Part shown: positions 16,560 to 24,973 of the stretch, piece after piece
Layout of the letters: each line of letters opens with the position of its first letter
Position numbering within the stretch: position 1 is the stretch's first letter
NCBI GenBank assembly: GCA_900772475.1
Contig: CAAHEI010000047.1
Location: forward strand, 1 to 28,896
DNA from: Clostridia bacterium
Lineage (GTDB): Bacteria; Bacillota; Clostridia; TANB77; CAG-465
Length of the DNA: 28,896 nt
Direction of reading: 5' to 3'
The notes under the pieces: generated by a model
What the model was told of the DNA's origin: nothing
Seen by the model: the letters and a program-made list of their open reading frames with translations, nothing else
Database searches by the model: none
Made by a program: the position numbers and the translations under genes

Positions 16560-17309
16560 ATGTTATATGAAATAAAAGATTATGAAAGTTTAAATAAAAT
16601 AAAAGACTTTTTTAATGATATAAGATTTTTTATGGGAAAAAGCGTACTTGATGGAATGATGGGAAATGCATATGTAGATAACATTTCAAATCCTAGTATA
16701 GCTTTTTTAACTGTGAGAAAATATTGCTTTATTAGTGGAAATATAGAAAAAGAAAAATTTAAACAAATTATAGATGAACAATTTAAAAGTTATAAATTGA
16801 TACCTAGTGATGGTTTGTCTAAAGAACTTGAAGAAATATATAAGGATAATATTATAAAATCGTATAGATATTCTATAAAAAAAGATCCAGTTTTTAATAT
16901 TCAAAAATTGGAAGATATGTCAAATGATATAAAAACTGAATATGAAATAGTTAAGATTGATAAAGAAATGGCAAATAGAATTAAAAATGAAAATTTTATA
17001 AATATTACGGATGATTATGAAAATAATGGTATTGGATTTTGTTGCATTTATAATGATGAAATAATTGGTGTGGCATCTTCAAATATATTTTACAAAGATG
17101 GAATTGAAGTTAACATTAAAGTTAAAGAGCAGTATAGGAGACAGAAAATAGCTACTGCATTAGCCTCAACTTTAATAATAGAATGCCTAAGACAAGGTAA
17201 AAAAGTTAGTTGGGACGCAGCTAATACTAATTCAATAGGATTAGCAGAAAAACTTGGCTTTGAATATGACTCAAAATATAGTATTTATAATTTTAAAATT
17301 GATATTTAA
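16560..17309 (+). CDS. GNAT-family N-acetyltransferase
   Basis: The 249-residue protein has the GNAT fold in its C-terminal half. Residues about 170-215 hold the acetyl-CoA-binding motif A, with the RRQKIATALAS stretch (the R/Q-x-x-G/A pyrophosphate loop), followed by VSWDAANTNSIGLAEKLGF, typical of the distal strand and helix of the fold. The N-terminal half resembles the GNAT_acetyltran group in which two domains are fused. The substrate is unknown. GAGGG precedes the ATG. The serine hydrolase gene starts 13 bases after its stop, so the two are co-transcribed. Confidence 0.8.
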   Translation: MLYEIKDYESLNKIKDFFNDIRFFMGKSVLDGMMGNAYVDNISNPSIAFLTVRKYCFISGNIEKEKFKQIIDEQFKSYKLIPSDGLSKELEEIYKDNIIKSYRYSIKKDPVFNIQKLEDMSNDIKTEYEIVKIDKEMANRIKNENFINITDDYENNGIGFCCIYNDEIIGVASSNIFYKDGIEVNIKVKEQYRRQKIATALASTLIIECLRQGKKVSWDAANTNSIGLAEKLGFEYDSKYSIYNFKIDI

Positions 17310-17322
17310 GGAGAAGGTAATA

Positions 17323-18108
17323 GTGGAAAGTTTAACTAATGATTTAGAAAAAATCGTCAAAAAGTCAGAAGAAAATGTATCTATTTTAATTAAAAAATTT
17401 AATAGTTTGACACCTATATATAGCTATAATAATAAAATAAGAGTTATATCAGCATCTACTATAAAAGTTCAAATTATGTTAGCTGTATTAAATGAAGTTA
17501 AGAATAATAATATAAGTTTAGATGAAAAAATATTAGTAGAAGATGCGGATATATTAGATGATAGTGAAGTATTTGATAATGGAAAAGGTTTTTATACACT
17601 TTATGAATTAATTAATTGGATGATTATTGTATCTGATAATACAGCAACTAATGTTATAATAAAGAAAATAGGAATGTCAAAAATTAATGAATATATTTTA
17701 AATACATTAGAATTAAAATCAACTGTGTTGCAAAGGTATATGTTAGATAATAAAGCACGTGGAAATGAATTTGAAAATTATACTTGCCAAGAAGATATGT
17801 TAAATACTTTTTCAAAGCTATTTAATAAAGAAATTTTAAATAATGAATTATGTGATAAGGCAATTCAAATTCTTTATAATCAACGTCATCAAAATCAGAT
17901 AATGAGATATATTTATACGCCTGTAAAATTTGCACATAAAACAGGTTATTTAGAGTATTTAAATCATGATGTTGGAGTAATGAATATTAATAATAAATAT
18001 TATTATGTTGGTATTTCTGTTTATAATTCAAAAATGAAAGAAGGAAATAAAAGGCTAGTAGGAATTTTGGGCAAAGTAATTTATAATTATTTAAAAGAAA
18101 AAAATTAA
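17323..18108 (+). CDS. Beta-lactamase-fold serine hydrolase, apparently cytoplasmic
   Basis: The 261-residue protein has the class A beta-lactamase/penicillin-binding motifs: nucleophile in S45-T-I-K48, the SDN triad in IVSDNTATN, and KTG in FAHKTGY. It is shorter than a typical secreted class A enzyme and has no signal peptide or lipobox. Upstream in-frame codons (ATG 17254) would add residues read from inside the acetyltransferase gene in another frame and have no ribosome site. AAGGAGAAGG directly upstream supports the GTG start at 17323. A cytoplasmic location argues against a role in beta-lactam resistance and favours an esterase or amidase acting on an internal substrate. Confidence 0.8.
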   Translation: MESLTNDLEKIVKKSEENVSILIKKFNSLTPIYSYNNKIRVISASTIKVQIMLAVLNEVKNNNISLDEKILVEDADILDDSEVFDNGKGFYTLYELINWMIIVSDNTATNVIIKKIGMSKINEYILNTLELKSTVLQRYMLDNKARGNEFENYTCQEDMLNTFSKLFNKEILNNELCDKAIQILYNQRHQNQIMRYIYTPVKFAHKTGYLEYLNHDVGVMNINNKYYYVGISVYNSKMKEGNKRLVGILGKVIYNYLKEKN

Positions 18109-18157
18109 AACATAATTTAAAACATAATAAATAAAAGTATATTGTAAATAACTACAT

Positions 18158-18206
18158 AAAAATCAAGGGTATAACAAGTTGAACTTAATTTATATCCTTG
18201 ATTTTT
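18158..18206. terminator. Bidirectional terminator
   Basis: AAAAATCAAGG pairs with CCTTGATTTTT, with TATA/TATA pairing further in. It serves the plus-strand hydrolase and the minus-strand transporter, whose genes converge here. Confidence 0.8.
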
Positions 18207-18208
18207 AA

Positions 18209-19405
18209 TTATATAGAAAAATTTTCTTTCTTACATAATTTTGATAAAACTATTCTGTAAACTATACTTCTAGAGAAAAAGTCAATAAAATTTACTATTC
18301 CAAATACAAATAATGCAAAAGGTGTATTTAAAAATAATAAACATATTAAAAATCTTATTATAACCCCAATGGTAGATCCTATTAGTAATATAAATGACTT
18401 ACCTTGTGATATACATAATGTCTTATATGTTTCGTATGGATATAGCCCAAATACGCCAAGTGAATAAAATATAATATATGGAAAGCATTTATTTAAAGGT
18501 AAACTACCATGTGATATTACTAAATAAATAAAAGTAAATACAAAATTTAATGCAATAATTAAAGGAAAACATTTATTCCTCATATTTATGCAATTATTGT
18601 ATTGCTCTATGTATGTTTTACCCTCTGGCACTTTAATCATTAAAGCTGCTTGATATGCATTTGTAATAATTTCTAAAGTCAAACATACTGAATAACAAAC
18701 TGTATGGATTCCATATTTTTCTGTTCCCATATGACTTGCAATCACACCATACAGTAATAAAAATATTCTAGATAATAGTCTTTCTGAAGAATATGCAAGT
18801 CCATATTTAATTACATTTTTTAGGGAATTTTTATTAGGAAGTTCAAATTTCAATTTTAAATTGTATAACATATATATAACTGAAATTAGCCAAGATACTA
18901 TAGTTGCAACGAATAGTAATGTTAAATTTTTAGTAAATAAATATGCAAATGTATCTAATGCTATTAAAGAAACATAGTAAACAATTAAGCTTTTTCTATA
19001 TAATTTTAATTGTCCTTTAAGTCTTATTATTTCAAAAATTCCATTTGCTAATCTTCCAAATACCACATAAATTGCATAAAAGTTTAATAGTATAGATAAC
19101 ATATTTTTTTGTGTATCACTTAAATTGAATATATTTACTATTAGATTTTTACATGTTAAAACAATTATTCCCATTAAGATTCCAAATATAATATTAAACC
19201 ATAAATATTGCCATTCATTTTTTCTAGTTGTTCTATAAGTGTATATTCCTATTTCTGCAAAAGATTTAAAAATGGAATCTATTAATAAAAAACTCCCAGT
19301 AACTACTATTGCATCAATACTAATTAAATTATTAAACGCTGAATCAATACTGTCTGCAAGACTCATAAATATAAAACTTATGAGAATTGAAATAAATTCT
19401 TTCAT
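18209..19405 (-). CDS. MATE-like multidrug/toxin or polysaccharide-exporter family membrane protein
   Basis: The 398-residue protein is hydrophobic along its length with about 11-12 predicted membrane helices and short polar loops. The layout and N-terminus (IDAIVVTGSFLLIDSIFKSFAEIGIYTYRTTRKN) fit the MATE branch of the MOP superfamily, which exports drugs or small molecules with Na+ or H+. It is somewhat shorter than the usual 440-460 residues, so one or more helices may be missing or weak. AAAAGGCGG lies before the ATG. The gene is convergent with the hydrolase and divergent from the phosphatase gene. The substrate is unknown. Confidence 0.65.
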   Translation of the reverse strand: MKEFISILISFIFMSLADSIDSAFNNLISIDAIVVTGSFLLIDSIFKSFAEIGIYTYRTTRKNEWQYLWFNIIFGILMGIIVLTCKNLIVNIFNLSDTQKNMLSILLNFYAIYVVFGRLANGIFEIIRLKGQLKLYRKSLIVYYVSLIALDTFAYLFTKNLTLLFVATIVSWLISVIYMLYNLKLKFELPNKNSLKNVIKYGLAYSSERLLSRIFLLLYGVIASHMGTEKYGIHTVCYSVCLTLEIITNAYQAALMIKVPEGKTYIEQYNNCINMRNKCFPLIIALNFVFTFIYLVISHGSLPLNKCFPYIIFYSLGVFGLYPYETYKTLCISQGKSFILLIGSTIGVIIRFLICLLFLNTPFALFVFGIVNFIDFFSRSIVYRIVLSKLCKKENFSI

Positions 19406-19513
19406 TTTTAACCGCCTTTTTCTAAATTATGGTAAAATTATACTATAAATGACAAAAAAATACTATATTAGTTAAATTTTTATAGTAAAAAAGTGGCAAG
19501 GATATATAAAAAA

Positions 19514-19522
19514 TGATATAAT
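19514..19522 (+). promoter_or_regulatory. Extended -10 promoter
   Basis: TGATATAAT is a TGn-extended -10 upstream of the HAD/MFS pair. Confidence 0.45.
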
Positions 19523-19578
19523 AAAAACTATTGAATAGTAGTAAATAAATTATATAATTTATTTATTGTTAAGGAGAA

Positions 19579-19626
19579 ATGAATTTGAGGTGTAATATTG
19601 TTTATGTTAGAAAAATTAAAAGATAA
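19579..19626 (+). CDS. Possible 15-codon leader ORF overlapping the HAD gene
   Basis: ATG 19579 follows AAGGAG by two bases and reads MNLRCNIVYVRKIKR then TAA, overlapping the HAD start in another frame. The AAGGAG is too close to be ideal. It may be chance, or it may couple translation to the HAD gene, whose own ribosome site (GAGGTG) lies inside this frame. Confidence 0.25.
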   Translation: MNLRCNIVYVRKIKR

Positions 19627-20074
19627 ATATGTATTTTTTGATGTTGATGGTACATTATCTGAATATAGATACAACGATATATTGTACGGTGGAAAATGTC
19701 CAGAGCTAGGGTGCCAGTCATTAGAAGATTCTTTATTTGGAGAACTATTTTATAAAGCAAGGCCACTTAAAACTATGCAAAAAATAATTGAAAACTTAGA
19801 TAGTGATAAAATTTTTATATTAGCTGCAATTGTTACTAATAATGAGATAGAGCAAAAGTATAAATGGTTAAATGAAAATTATCCAAAAATAAAAAGGGAA
19901 AATATGTTTTTTATAAATTCTACAATGTTAAAACCAGAAGTTATTATAGAATATTCTAGACATTTTAACATTCCTTTAGAAAAAATAGTATTTGTAGATG
20001 ATAGATTAGATGTTTTAAGAAAGGCTGAGGAATACGGAATAGCTTCATATCATCCTAGTTCCTTTATGGAATAA
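19598..20074 (+). CDS. HAD-superfamily phosphatase
   Basis: The 158-residue protein has the HAD catalytic motif I DVDGT (nucleophile Asp15, Asp17) and motif IV VFVDDR near residue 135. The middle carries IVTNN instead of a classic S/T motif II. The length and architecture resemble small 5'-nucleotidase or polyphosphatase-type HAD enzymes. The start is TTG 19598, well spaced from GAGGTG; ATG 19604 is possible. The MFS pseudogene starts nine bases after the stop, so the two once formed an operon. Confidence 0.7.
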   Translation: MFMLEKLKDKYVFFDVDGTLSEYRYNDILYGGKCPELGCQSLEDSLFGELFYKARPLKTMQKIIENLDSDKIFILAAIVTNNEIEQKYKWLNENYPKIKRENMFFINSTMLKPEVIIEYSRHFNIPLEKIVFVDDRLDVLRKAEEYGIASYHPSSFME

Positions 20075-20083
20075 GGTGTATAG

Positions 20084-21235
20084 ATGAAAATAAAAAAATA
20101 TTTCATTAATTTATATACATACATTTTTATCTACTTTTATACTATATTACATATGTGATACATTATTTTATATAGAACGTGGATTAATTTCTAGTCAGTA
20201 TATAAGTTTTGTTGGAGTAGCCTTTTTAGTTAAATTATTGCTTGAAATCCCATTTGGAATTATAGCTGATAAATATAATAAAAAATACTGTTATTGACTA
20301 GTAATTTGCTATTTATAACTTCTACTATAATATTTATATTTTCTCACAACTATTTTACCTTTTTGATTGCAATAATAATTAATGCTATAAATAATTCACT
20401 TAGTTCAGGAATAATAAATTCTATATTATATGAGAATGTTGAAGATAAAGCAAAATTTAATAAAACTTTATTTTATAATTCTTTTTGTTACAATATATCA
20501 TATATGCTTGCTATGATAATGGAAGGTTATATAGGTCAAAAATTTGGATTAGTATATACTTATTATATTACTATAATACCTTTTGTTATAGATTTCTTTA
20601 TATTATTGAATATAAAAGTAAAAAAATAATTCTGAATATACAGGTATTGAAAAAATTTATCTATATTAAAAAATGGAATTAAAGAGGTAAAAAATAATCC
20701 TTATATATTAAGATTGATAGTAAGAAGTTCTATATTATCTTCTGGAATAAAGTTAGTGGAAGAAAGTCACCCTGAGTATTCATCAAACATAGGGTTATCT
20801 GTATTTATAATTGGTATATATACTTCATTAATATTATTATTTTGTATTGTTGGAAGTTATATAGGTAGCAGGGTTAATAAAAATAAATACAAATTTATAT
20901 TAAGTATTAATCCAATAATATCTGGTGCTTGCATATTATTAATAGGTGTCTTGAATAATTTTATAGGAGTATTATTTATATTATTAATTTATATTTTTTC
21001 AGAAAGTTTTGAGAATATAATGATGTCTTACCTTCATAATAACATTACATCCAAATCTAGAGTAACTGTTGAATCGATAAATCAATTTTTACTTGGAATA
21101 GTTGGATTTTTGTTTAGTATATTGATGAGTATTTTATTAAAATTTATGAGCCTTAATGTAATGTATATAACAATTGGAATTATAATTATTTTATTTGAAA
21201 CATTAAGTATTATAAAGTTTAATAGGAAAAAATGA
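20084..21235 (+). pseudogene. MFS transporter, broken by several frameshifts
   Basis: Translating successive frames gives one continuous major-facilitator protein. It starts MKIKKYFINLYTYIF (from 20084), shifts to FILYYICDTLFYIERGLISS...LLEIPFGIIADKYNKK (ending at a TGA near 20296), shifts to SNLLFITSTIIFIFSH...INSILYENVEDKAKFNK (to 20629), and finally resumes as LKNGIKEVKNNPYILRLIVRSS to 21235. The IPFGIIADKYNKK loop is the MFS signature between helices 2 and 3. At least three frameshifts rule out function. Confidence 0.85.
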
Positions 21236-21268
21236 ATAATATATGTGTAAATTTATATGTTATTAAAT

Positions 21269-21297
21269 TTGAATTTTTATGTAAAATATGTTATAAT
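21269..21297 (+). promoter_or_regulatory. Strong sigma-A promoter
   Basis: TTGAAT (21269-21274), a 17-base spacer ending in TGT, and TATAAT (21292-21297) give both a -35 and an extended -10 for the gene at 21379. The transcript would have a 5' leader of about 75 bases. Confidence 0.75.
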
Positions 21298-21316
21298 AAT
21301 TCTAATATATTTTGTT

Positions 21317-21370
21317 GCCTTTGGAATAAGCAAATTTCGGAGGCATAGTCCTCCGAACAATTAAAGGAGG
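21317..21370 (+). promoter_or_regulatory. Possible leader RNA switch controlling ribosome access
   Basis: Four segments can pair in two exclusive ways. Segment 1 (GCCTTTGGAA, 21317-21326) pairs with segment 2 (TTTCGGAGGC, 21335-21344) using G-U pairs. Segment 2 also pairs perfectly with segment 3 (CCTCCGAA, 21350-21357). Segment 3 can in turn pair with the ribosome site in segment 4 (AAAGGAGG, 21363-21370). When 1 pairs with 2, segment 3 is free to hide the ribosome site; when 2 pairs with 3, translation is open. Confidence 0.5.
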
Positions 21371-21378
21371 ATATCACT

Positions 21379-21654
21379 ATGAAAATTTTAAACATCAATT
21401 CTGAGGTAAGAATTAAACTCACTCCATTTGGTATTAAAAGACTGAAAGAAAATTACGAAGAAATTCGTAAAGATTATCCACATGTAACCGATGAATTTAA
21501 GTTGCCTGAAGTGGATGAAAATGGATTCAGCAAAATGCCGTTATGGGAAGTTATGAATAACTTTGGAGATTTATTATTCAACGGTTCATCAAATCCGCCT
21601 TTTGAAATAAATATTCAAATCGATGATGCAGATTTAGAAGAATCCAAAGAATAG
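21379..21654 (+). CDS. Small conserved protein of mobile-element type
   Basis: The 91-residue acidic, soluble protein begins MKILNINSEVRIKLTPFGIK and contains KLPEVDENGFSKMPLWEVMN and SSNPPFEINIQI. I recall similar short proteins from prophages and conjugative elements of gut clostridia, but no function. It has a strong promoter, a structured leader and a strong terminator of its own, so it is an independent unit. Codons such as CCG, AAC, CGT and GCC-like choices are more GC-rich than in neighbouring genes, which suggests recent transfer. AAAGGAGG at 21363-21370 fixes the ATG. Confidence 0.75.
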   Translation: MKILNINSEVRIKLTPFGIKRLKENYEEIRKDYPHVTDEFKLPEVDENGFSKMPLWEVMNNFGDLLFNGSSNPPFEINIQIDDADLEESKE

Positions 21655-21674
21655 CCAAAAACATTGTTTAATAT

Positions 21675-21708
21675 GCACACTCTATTATTGTAGAGTGTGC
21701 TACTTTTT
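21675..21708 (+). terminator. Rho-independent terminator
   Basis: GCACACTCTA pairs perfectly with TAGAGTGTGC over a six-base loop, followed by TACTTTTT. Confidence 0.9.
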
Positions 21709-21719
21709 GTGTTAAAGAG

Positions 21720-21933
21720 AACCACATGGATAGCATGTGGTTTAGAAAAGCTTATAGCATTGAGTGGTGTAATAGAAAAAATATCTCCTGTGATATAATT
21801 TAAAAGGTTCGACAGCCAAATAAATTATATAGAAGGAGATGATTGTATGAAAAAATCATACATAGAAAGTTTATCACATACAATATTGAAATGCAATTCT
21901 CGTATAGTATTTTTATCAAAATTTATAATATAG
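21720..21933 (+). mobile_element. IS200/IS605-family remnant with tnpA fragment
   Basis: A perfect 9-bp hairpin AACCACATG/CATGTGGTT (21720-21742) resembles the subterminal hairpins that IS200 transposases recognise. About 100 bases later, after AAGGAGATGATTGT, a 28-codon reading frame (21847-21933) gives MKKSYIESLSHTILKCNSRI and VFLSKFII. This matches the start of IS200 TnpA (SLSHT...CxYHIVFxPKYR) with the Tyr-His of YHIVF changed and an early stop. The rest of the transposase is missing. The DNA to about 22070 shows nothing else I recognise. Confidence 0.65.
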
Positions 21934-22071
21934 GAAATATATGGAAGCTTAAAACAATAGATAAGATTAATAATAAGAGAATTATGTGCAATAAAACTTT
22001 GTTAGTGTAGGATTTTGCAATTTTAAATATTTAATTTTATTTCTTATGTTGTTTATATTGTATTTTTATAA

Positions 22072-22339
22072 TTATTTTAATCTTATTACATCCACTTTTT
22101 TGTAATAATTCACAAAAAATCAACTATTACTAGTTGACTTAATCATTAACGTCACATTGTTGTAACGATTTTAGCTTATGGAACAAATCAAATACAAGTT
22201 ACGAACTTTGGTCTCTTTCTATAAATATTATCTATGAATTCATATTAAATTTCAATGTGAATATAGCAAATTTTTGCCATATATAGTATAATTTAGACAT
22301 AAGAAATCTTATGATAAAATTAAAGGTTGGAGGCAATTA
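22072..22339 (+). promoter_or_regulatory. Repeated leader module, copy D, upstream of intact DUF1016
   Basis: The same ordered elements as at 75-306 are present: the 7-bp TTAC hairpin (22120-22137), CGTCACATT...ACG (22150-22167), TGGAAC (22179-22184), GTTACGAAC, CTCTTTCT, the TATTAAATTTCAATG stretch, TATAAT near 22289, and GGAGG before the ATG. Similarity extends leftwards into a decayed version of the start seen at 1-64. Confidence 0.6.
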
Positions 22340-23371
22340 ATGAACAATGAATTAATTAAAAATGATAATAAAATTAATAATATATTTGATAATATCAAGG
22401 AACTAGTTATTTGTAGTAGAAATAAAGTGTATAGTGCTGTAAATACAGAAATGCTTAAGCTTTATTGGAATATAGGAAAAGCAATTATGGAAATACAACA
22501 AGGTGATGAAAGGGCAAGTTATGGTGATGCTGTTCTTGAAAAGTTATCACAAAAATTAACTAATGAATTTGGTAAAGGATTTTCTAAAAGAAATTTAGAG
22601 AGAATGAGAAAATTCTATATTTATTTTCCAATTGCGACAACAGTGTCGTCGCAATTAAGTTGGTCTCATTATTTAGAAATATTAAAAATAGAGGAAGAAC
22701 CTAAAAGAAATTTTTATATTAAAGAGACAATTAATTCTAAATGGAGTGTTAGAGAACTTCAAAGGCAAAGAGATTCATTGCTATATGAAAGATTAACTTT
22801 ATCTGCAGATAAAGACAAAATATTAGAATTATCTGAAAAAGGACAAATTTTAAAAACAAGTAAAGATTTAGTAAAGGACCCATTTGTCTTAGAATTTTTA
22901 GATATAAAAGAAAATACCGATTATTTAGAATCTGATTTAGAAAAAAATATTATTGAACATTTAAAAGAATTCTTATTGGAGTTAGGAAAAGGTTTTAGTT
23001 ATGTGGGCAATCAAGTAAGATTAACACTAGAAGAGGACCATTTTTATCCAGATTTAGTTTTATATAATAGACTTTTAAGATGTTTTGTAATTATTGATTT
23101 AAAAATAGGAAAAGTGACACACCAAGATATAGGACAAATGCAAATGTACGTTAATTATTATGATAGAGAAATAAAGCAAGATGATGAAAATAGAACAGTA
23201 GGAATATTATTATCAACAAATAAAAATGAAACAGTTGTAAAATATACTCTTCCCGAAGATAATAAAACAATATATTCTTCTGAGTATAAATTACATATGC
23301 CAACAGAACAAGAATTAATTACAGCTGTTGAGGAAGAAAAGAAAAATTTTGAATTAAAAGAAGAAAATTAG
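22340..23371 (+). CDS. DUF1016/YhcG-family PDDEXK nuclease, intact copy
   Basis: The 343-residue protein has an N-terminal DUF1016 domain (about 10-170, with YWNIGKAIMEIQQGDERASYG, split here at 20, SKRNLERMRKFY, SQLSWSHYLEI and WSVRELQRQRDSLLYERL) and a C-terminal PD-(D/E)XK nuclease domain (about 175-330). Likely metal-binding residues are Asp238 (FYPDLV), Asp253 and Lys255 (IIDLKIG). The domain ends with LLSTNKNETVVKYTLP and LPTEQEL-type motifs. DUF1016 proteins are thought to be DNA-acting nucleases found near restriction and mobile genes; their exact role is not settled. The frameshifted copy at 1686-2716 is highly similar, and both precede a membrane coiled-coil gene. Confidence 0.9.
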   Translation: MNNELIKNDNKINNIFDNIKELVICSRNKVYSAVNTEMLKLYWNIGKAIMEIQQGDERASYGDAVLEKLSQKLTNEFGKGFSKRNLERMRKFYIYFPIATTVSSQLSWSHYLEILKIEEEPKRNFYIKETINSKWSVRELQRQRDSLLYERLTLSADKDKILELSEKGQILKTSKDLVKDPFVLEFLDIKENTDYLESDLEKNIIEHLKEFLLELGKGFSYVGNQVRLTLEEDHFYPDLVLYNRLLRCFVIIDLKIGKVTHQDIGQMQMYVNYYDREIKQDDENRTVGILLSTNKNETVVKYTLPEDNKTIYSSEYKLHMPTEQELITAVEEEKKNFELKEEN

Positions 23372-23411
23372 TTGTGGTAAATATGCCATAATTAAGATGT
23401 GTAGGTATAAA

Positions 23412-23809
23412 ATGAATGCAAATTTATGGACTCAACTACTTATTGCAATAATTCCTGCACTTATTACTAGTGTCGGAAGTTTAATAATTGTTCTAAAAAA
23501 TGTAAGAATGGAATTAATACACTTGAAACTAACAATAAACATGAAATAGATATTAATGCTTTAAAACAAAAACATAGACTTGACATGGAATCTAAAGAAA
23601 AAGAACATAAATTAAAAATTGAAAAAATAAAAGTTCAAAATGAGCAAGAAATCTTAAAAAGAGAAAAAGAATTATTTAATTCTGCAATGTATTCAATTAT
23701 GGGAGATAAAACTAAGGATTTGTTTACAGGTATATTTAATTCTTCAGAATTTAAAGCGGAAATGAATAAAAAATTAAAGAAGGATTTAATAAAAAATAGT
23801 TTTATATAA
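23412..23809 (+). pseudogene. Coiled-coil membrane protein, copy 2, frameshifted
   Basis: It begins MNANLWTQLLIAIIPALITS like the intact protein at 2950. One A is missing in the run after GTTCT (near 23492), which shifts the frame and gives a TAG near 23550. The coiled-coil part continues in the other frame to 23809, with about 36 bases deleted inside relative to copy 1. The C-terminal MYSIMGDKTKDLFTGIFNSS is retained. A shortened protein from an internal start near 23585 is possible but would lack the membrane helix. Confidence 0.75.
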
Positions 23810-23811
23810 AA

Positions 23812-23843
23812 ATAAAAACTCACGAACTTTTAAGCCCGTAAGT
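23812..23843 (-). terminator. tRNA-type terminator without a tRNA
   Basis: ACTCACG pairs with CGTAAGT (one G-U), with a T run on the minus strand. It is followed at 23849-23861 by TCAAATGGAGCGA, as beside the tRNA-Gly 3' end at 4882-4932. No tRNA is present here, so it looks like a copied or left-over tRNA 3' end. Confidence 0.6.
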
Positions 23844-23855
23844 TGATTTCAAATG

Positions 23856-23907
23856 GAGCGATTTCGAAACAGGTATGCGAAAAATTGGCATAACTTGTTT
23901 CAAGCTC
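23856..23907. other. Long imperfect hairpin upstream of the DUF3800 gene
   Basis: GAAACAGGTATGC (23866-23878) pairs with GCATAACTTGTTTC (23888-23901) with one bulged base and a nine-base loop, and GAGC/GCTC adds an outer stem. No T run follows, so it is unlikely to be a terminator. It lies upstream of the DUF3800 promoter and so outside that transcript. Confidence 0.6.
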
Positions 23908-23991
23908 TCTTATATAATTCGATTTATTGTCTTCATTTTAATATAATCTCTTTATTTTATCAATACTTTTTAAAGAAATATTCAAAATTTG

Positions 23992-24020
23992 TTGAAAAAA
24001 GTGTTAATGCAATATATAAT
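23992..24020 (+). promoter_or_regulatory. Sigma-A promoter of the DUF3800 gene
   Basis: TTGAAA (23992-23997), a 17-base spacer and TATAAT (24015-24020), about 35 bases before the ATG. Confidence 0.75.
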
Positions 24021-24054
24021 GTACGTATAAAAACATTAATTTAAGGAGCAGTAT

Positions 24055-24855
24055 ATGAATGAAGATAATATACAATATATTTATATAAATATGGATGATT
24101 CTGGAAGATTGGTAAAAGGGGAAGCAAATGAATTGGTTTTTGTGTATGGTGGAGTGTTCTTTCTATCTTTAACGGAACAAGAGAATTTTGCTAGACAATA
24201 CAAAGCTCTAGTAGATTTAATAAAACCCAAATATTGTTCAGATTTTAAAAAAGACAATAATATACAAGATGATTTCTGCCTAACCCATAACCATCAAAAT
24301 TGTAAATATGTTTGCCCAGAATTAAAATCAAATATGTTAAAACCTTCTGATAGAAGACGATTATTAAATTTTATCAAAAAATATGATACTTCAGTTGCTG
24401 TTATATCTAATCATAAAGTCAAAGATTACATATTTGATAATAAAGCATCAAAGGGAAGATTTAAAGATTATATTATAAAAAGAGAGGTAAAGAGAATTAT
24501 TGAAAATTTAATATCACAAAATAGAATAAACCCAAATAGTCCTGTAAAACTTATTTTAAATTTAGATGAGCAATCAACAGTATCAAATGGATATTATGAT
24601 TTAGAAAGCAGTATAAGAGAAGAATTACAATTTGGAGTTTTAAATTATGATTATGGAATTAGTTTTCCACCTATTCTTTCTTCTGTTTCTGTTAAGGTTA
24701 AATATAAAAATTCTTATTATAACTATCCAGTACAAGCAGCTGACTTATTGGTTGGAGAGGTGAGACATTGTTATTATAATTATTTACAAAATCAAGATTT
24801 TACAATTTATAGAAAAAAAACAAATTTTTTAAACACATCTATCTATTTACCATAA
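24055..24855 (+). CDS. DUF3800 domain protein
   Basis: The 266-residue protein has the DUF3800 landmarks: an acidic N-terminal strand (YIYINMDDSGRL, normally IDESG), the ILNLDEQS-like strand around residue 165, and the C-terminal QAADLLVGEV motif. DUF3800 proteins have an RNase-H-like acidic core by family analysis and are suspected nucleases. Several are linked to specific structured RNAs. The first motif here is DDSG instead of DESG, which keeps the charge. AAGGAGC precedes the ATG. The gene is flanked by an unexplained hairpin upstream and a convergent candidate small RNA immediately downstream. Confidence 0.85.
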   Translation: MNEDNIQYIYINMDDSGRLVKGEANELVFVYGGVFFLSLTEQENFARQYKALVDLIKPKYCSDFKKDNNIQDDFCLTHNHQNCKYVCPELKSNMLKPSDRRRLLNFIKKYDTSVAVISNHKVKDYIFDNKASKGRFKDYIIKREVKRIIENLISQNRINPNSPVKLILNLDEQSTVSNGYYDLESSIREELQFGVLNYDYGISFPPILSSVSVKVKYKNSYYNYPVQAADLLVGEVRHCYYNYLQNQDFTIYRKKTNFLNTSIYLP

Positions 24856-24880
24856 AAAAAGAAGTCAGCTGACTGACTTC
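24854..24880 (-). terminator. Terminator of the candidate small RNA
   Basis: GAAGTCAG pairs perfectly with CTGACTTC over a four-base loop. On the minus strand it is followed by seven T. Confidence 0.85.
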
Positions 24881-24967
24881 TTCCAGACAAGTAGGTGTAT
24901 TCAAACTACACTTAATTTTTCAATCTAACATTGTCTGTACACCGAACAAAGGTTATCTCCTTCTGGT
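24855..24967 (-). ncRNA. Candidate small RNA convergent with DUF3800
   Basis: A complete sigma-A promoter and a strong terminator bracket about 110 bases on the minus strand with no reading frame of note. Possible pairings include a local hairpin GTGTA/TACAC, a long-range CAGACAA/TTGTCTG helix (or its alternative CCAGA/TCTGG), and GGTGTA/TACACC, which would cross the CAGACAA helix as a pseudoknot. The terminator touches the DUF3800 stop codon. I do not recognise the class. Confidence 0.6.
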
Positions 24968-24973
24968 ATAATA

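Noticed and set aside
23856..23907. Integron attC-like site
   Set aside because: The hairpin has a bulge and long stem, but there are no matching sites elsewhere in the window, no core GTTRRRY/RYYYAAC ends and no integron integrase.
23853..24044. 63-codon frame across the hairpin upstream of DUF3800
   Set aside because: It covers the tRNA-end-like motif, the hairpin and the DUF3800 promoter, lacks a ribosome site, and resembles translated spacer.
24884..24967. Possible tRNA in the region downstream of DUF3800 (T-arm-like GTGTA-GTTTGAA-TACAC)
   Set aside because: No matching acceptor stem, no anticodon arm and no CCA at the right distance; the segment is better read as a different small RNA.
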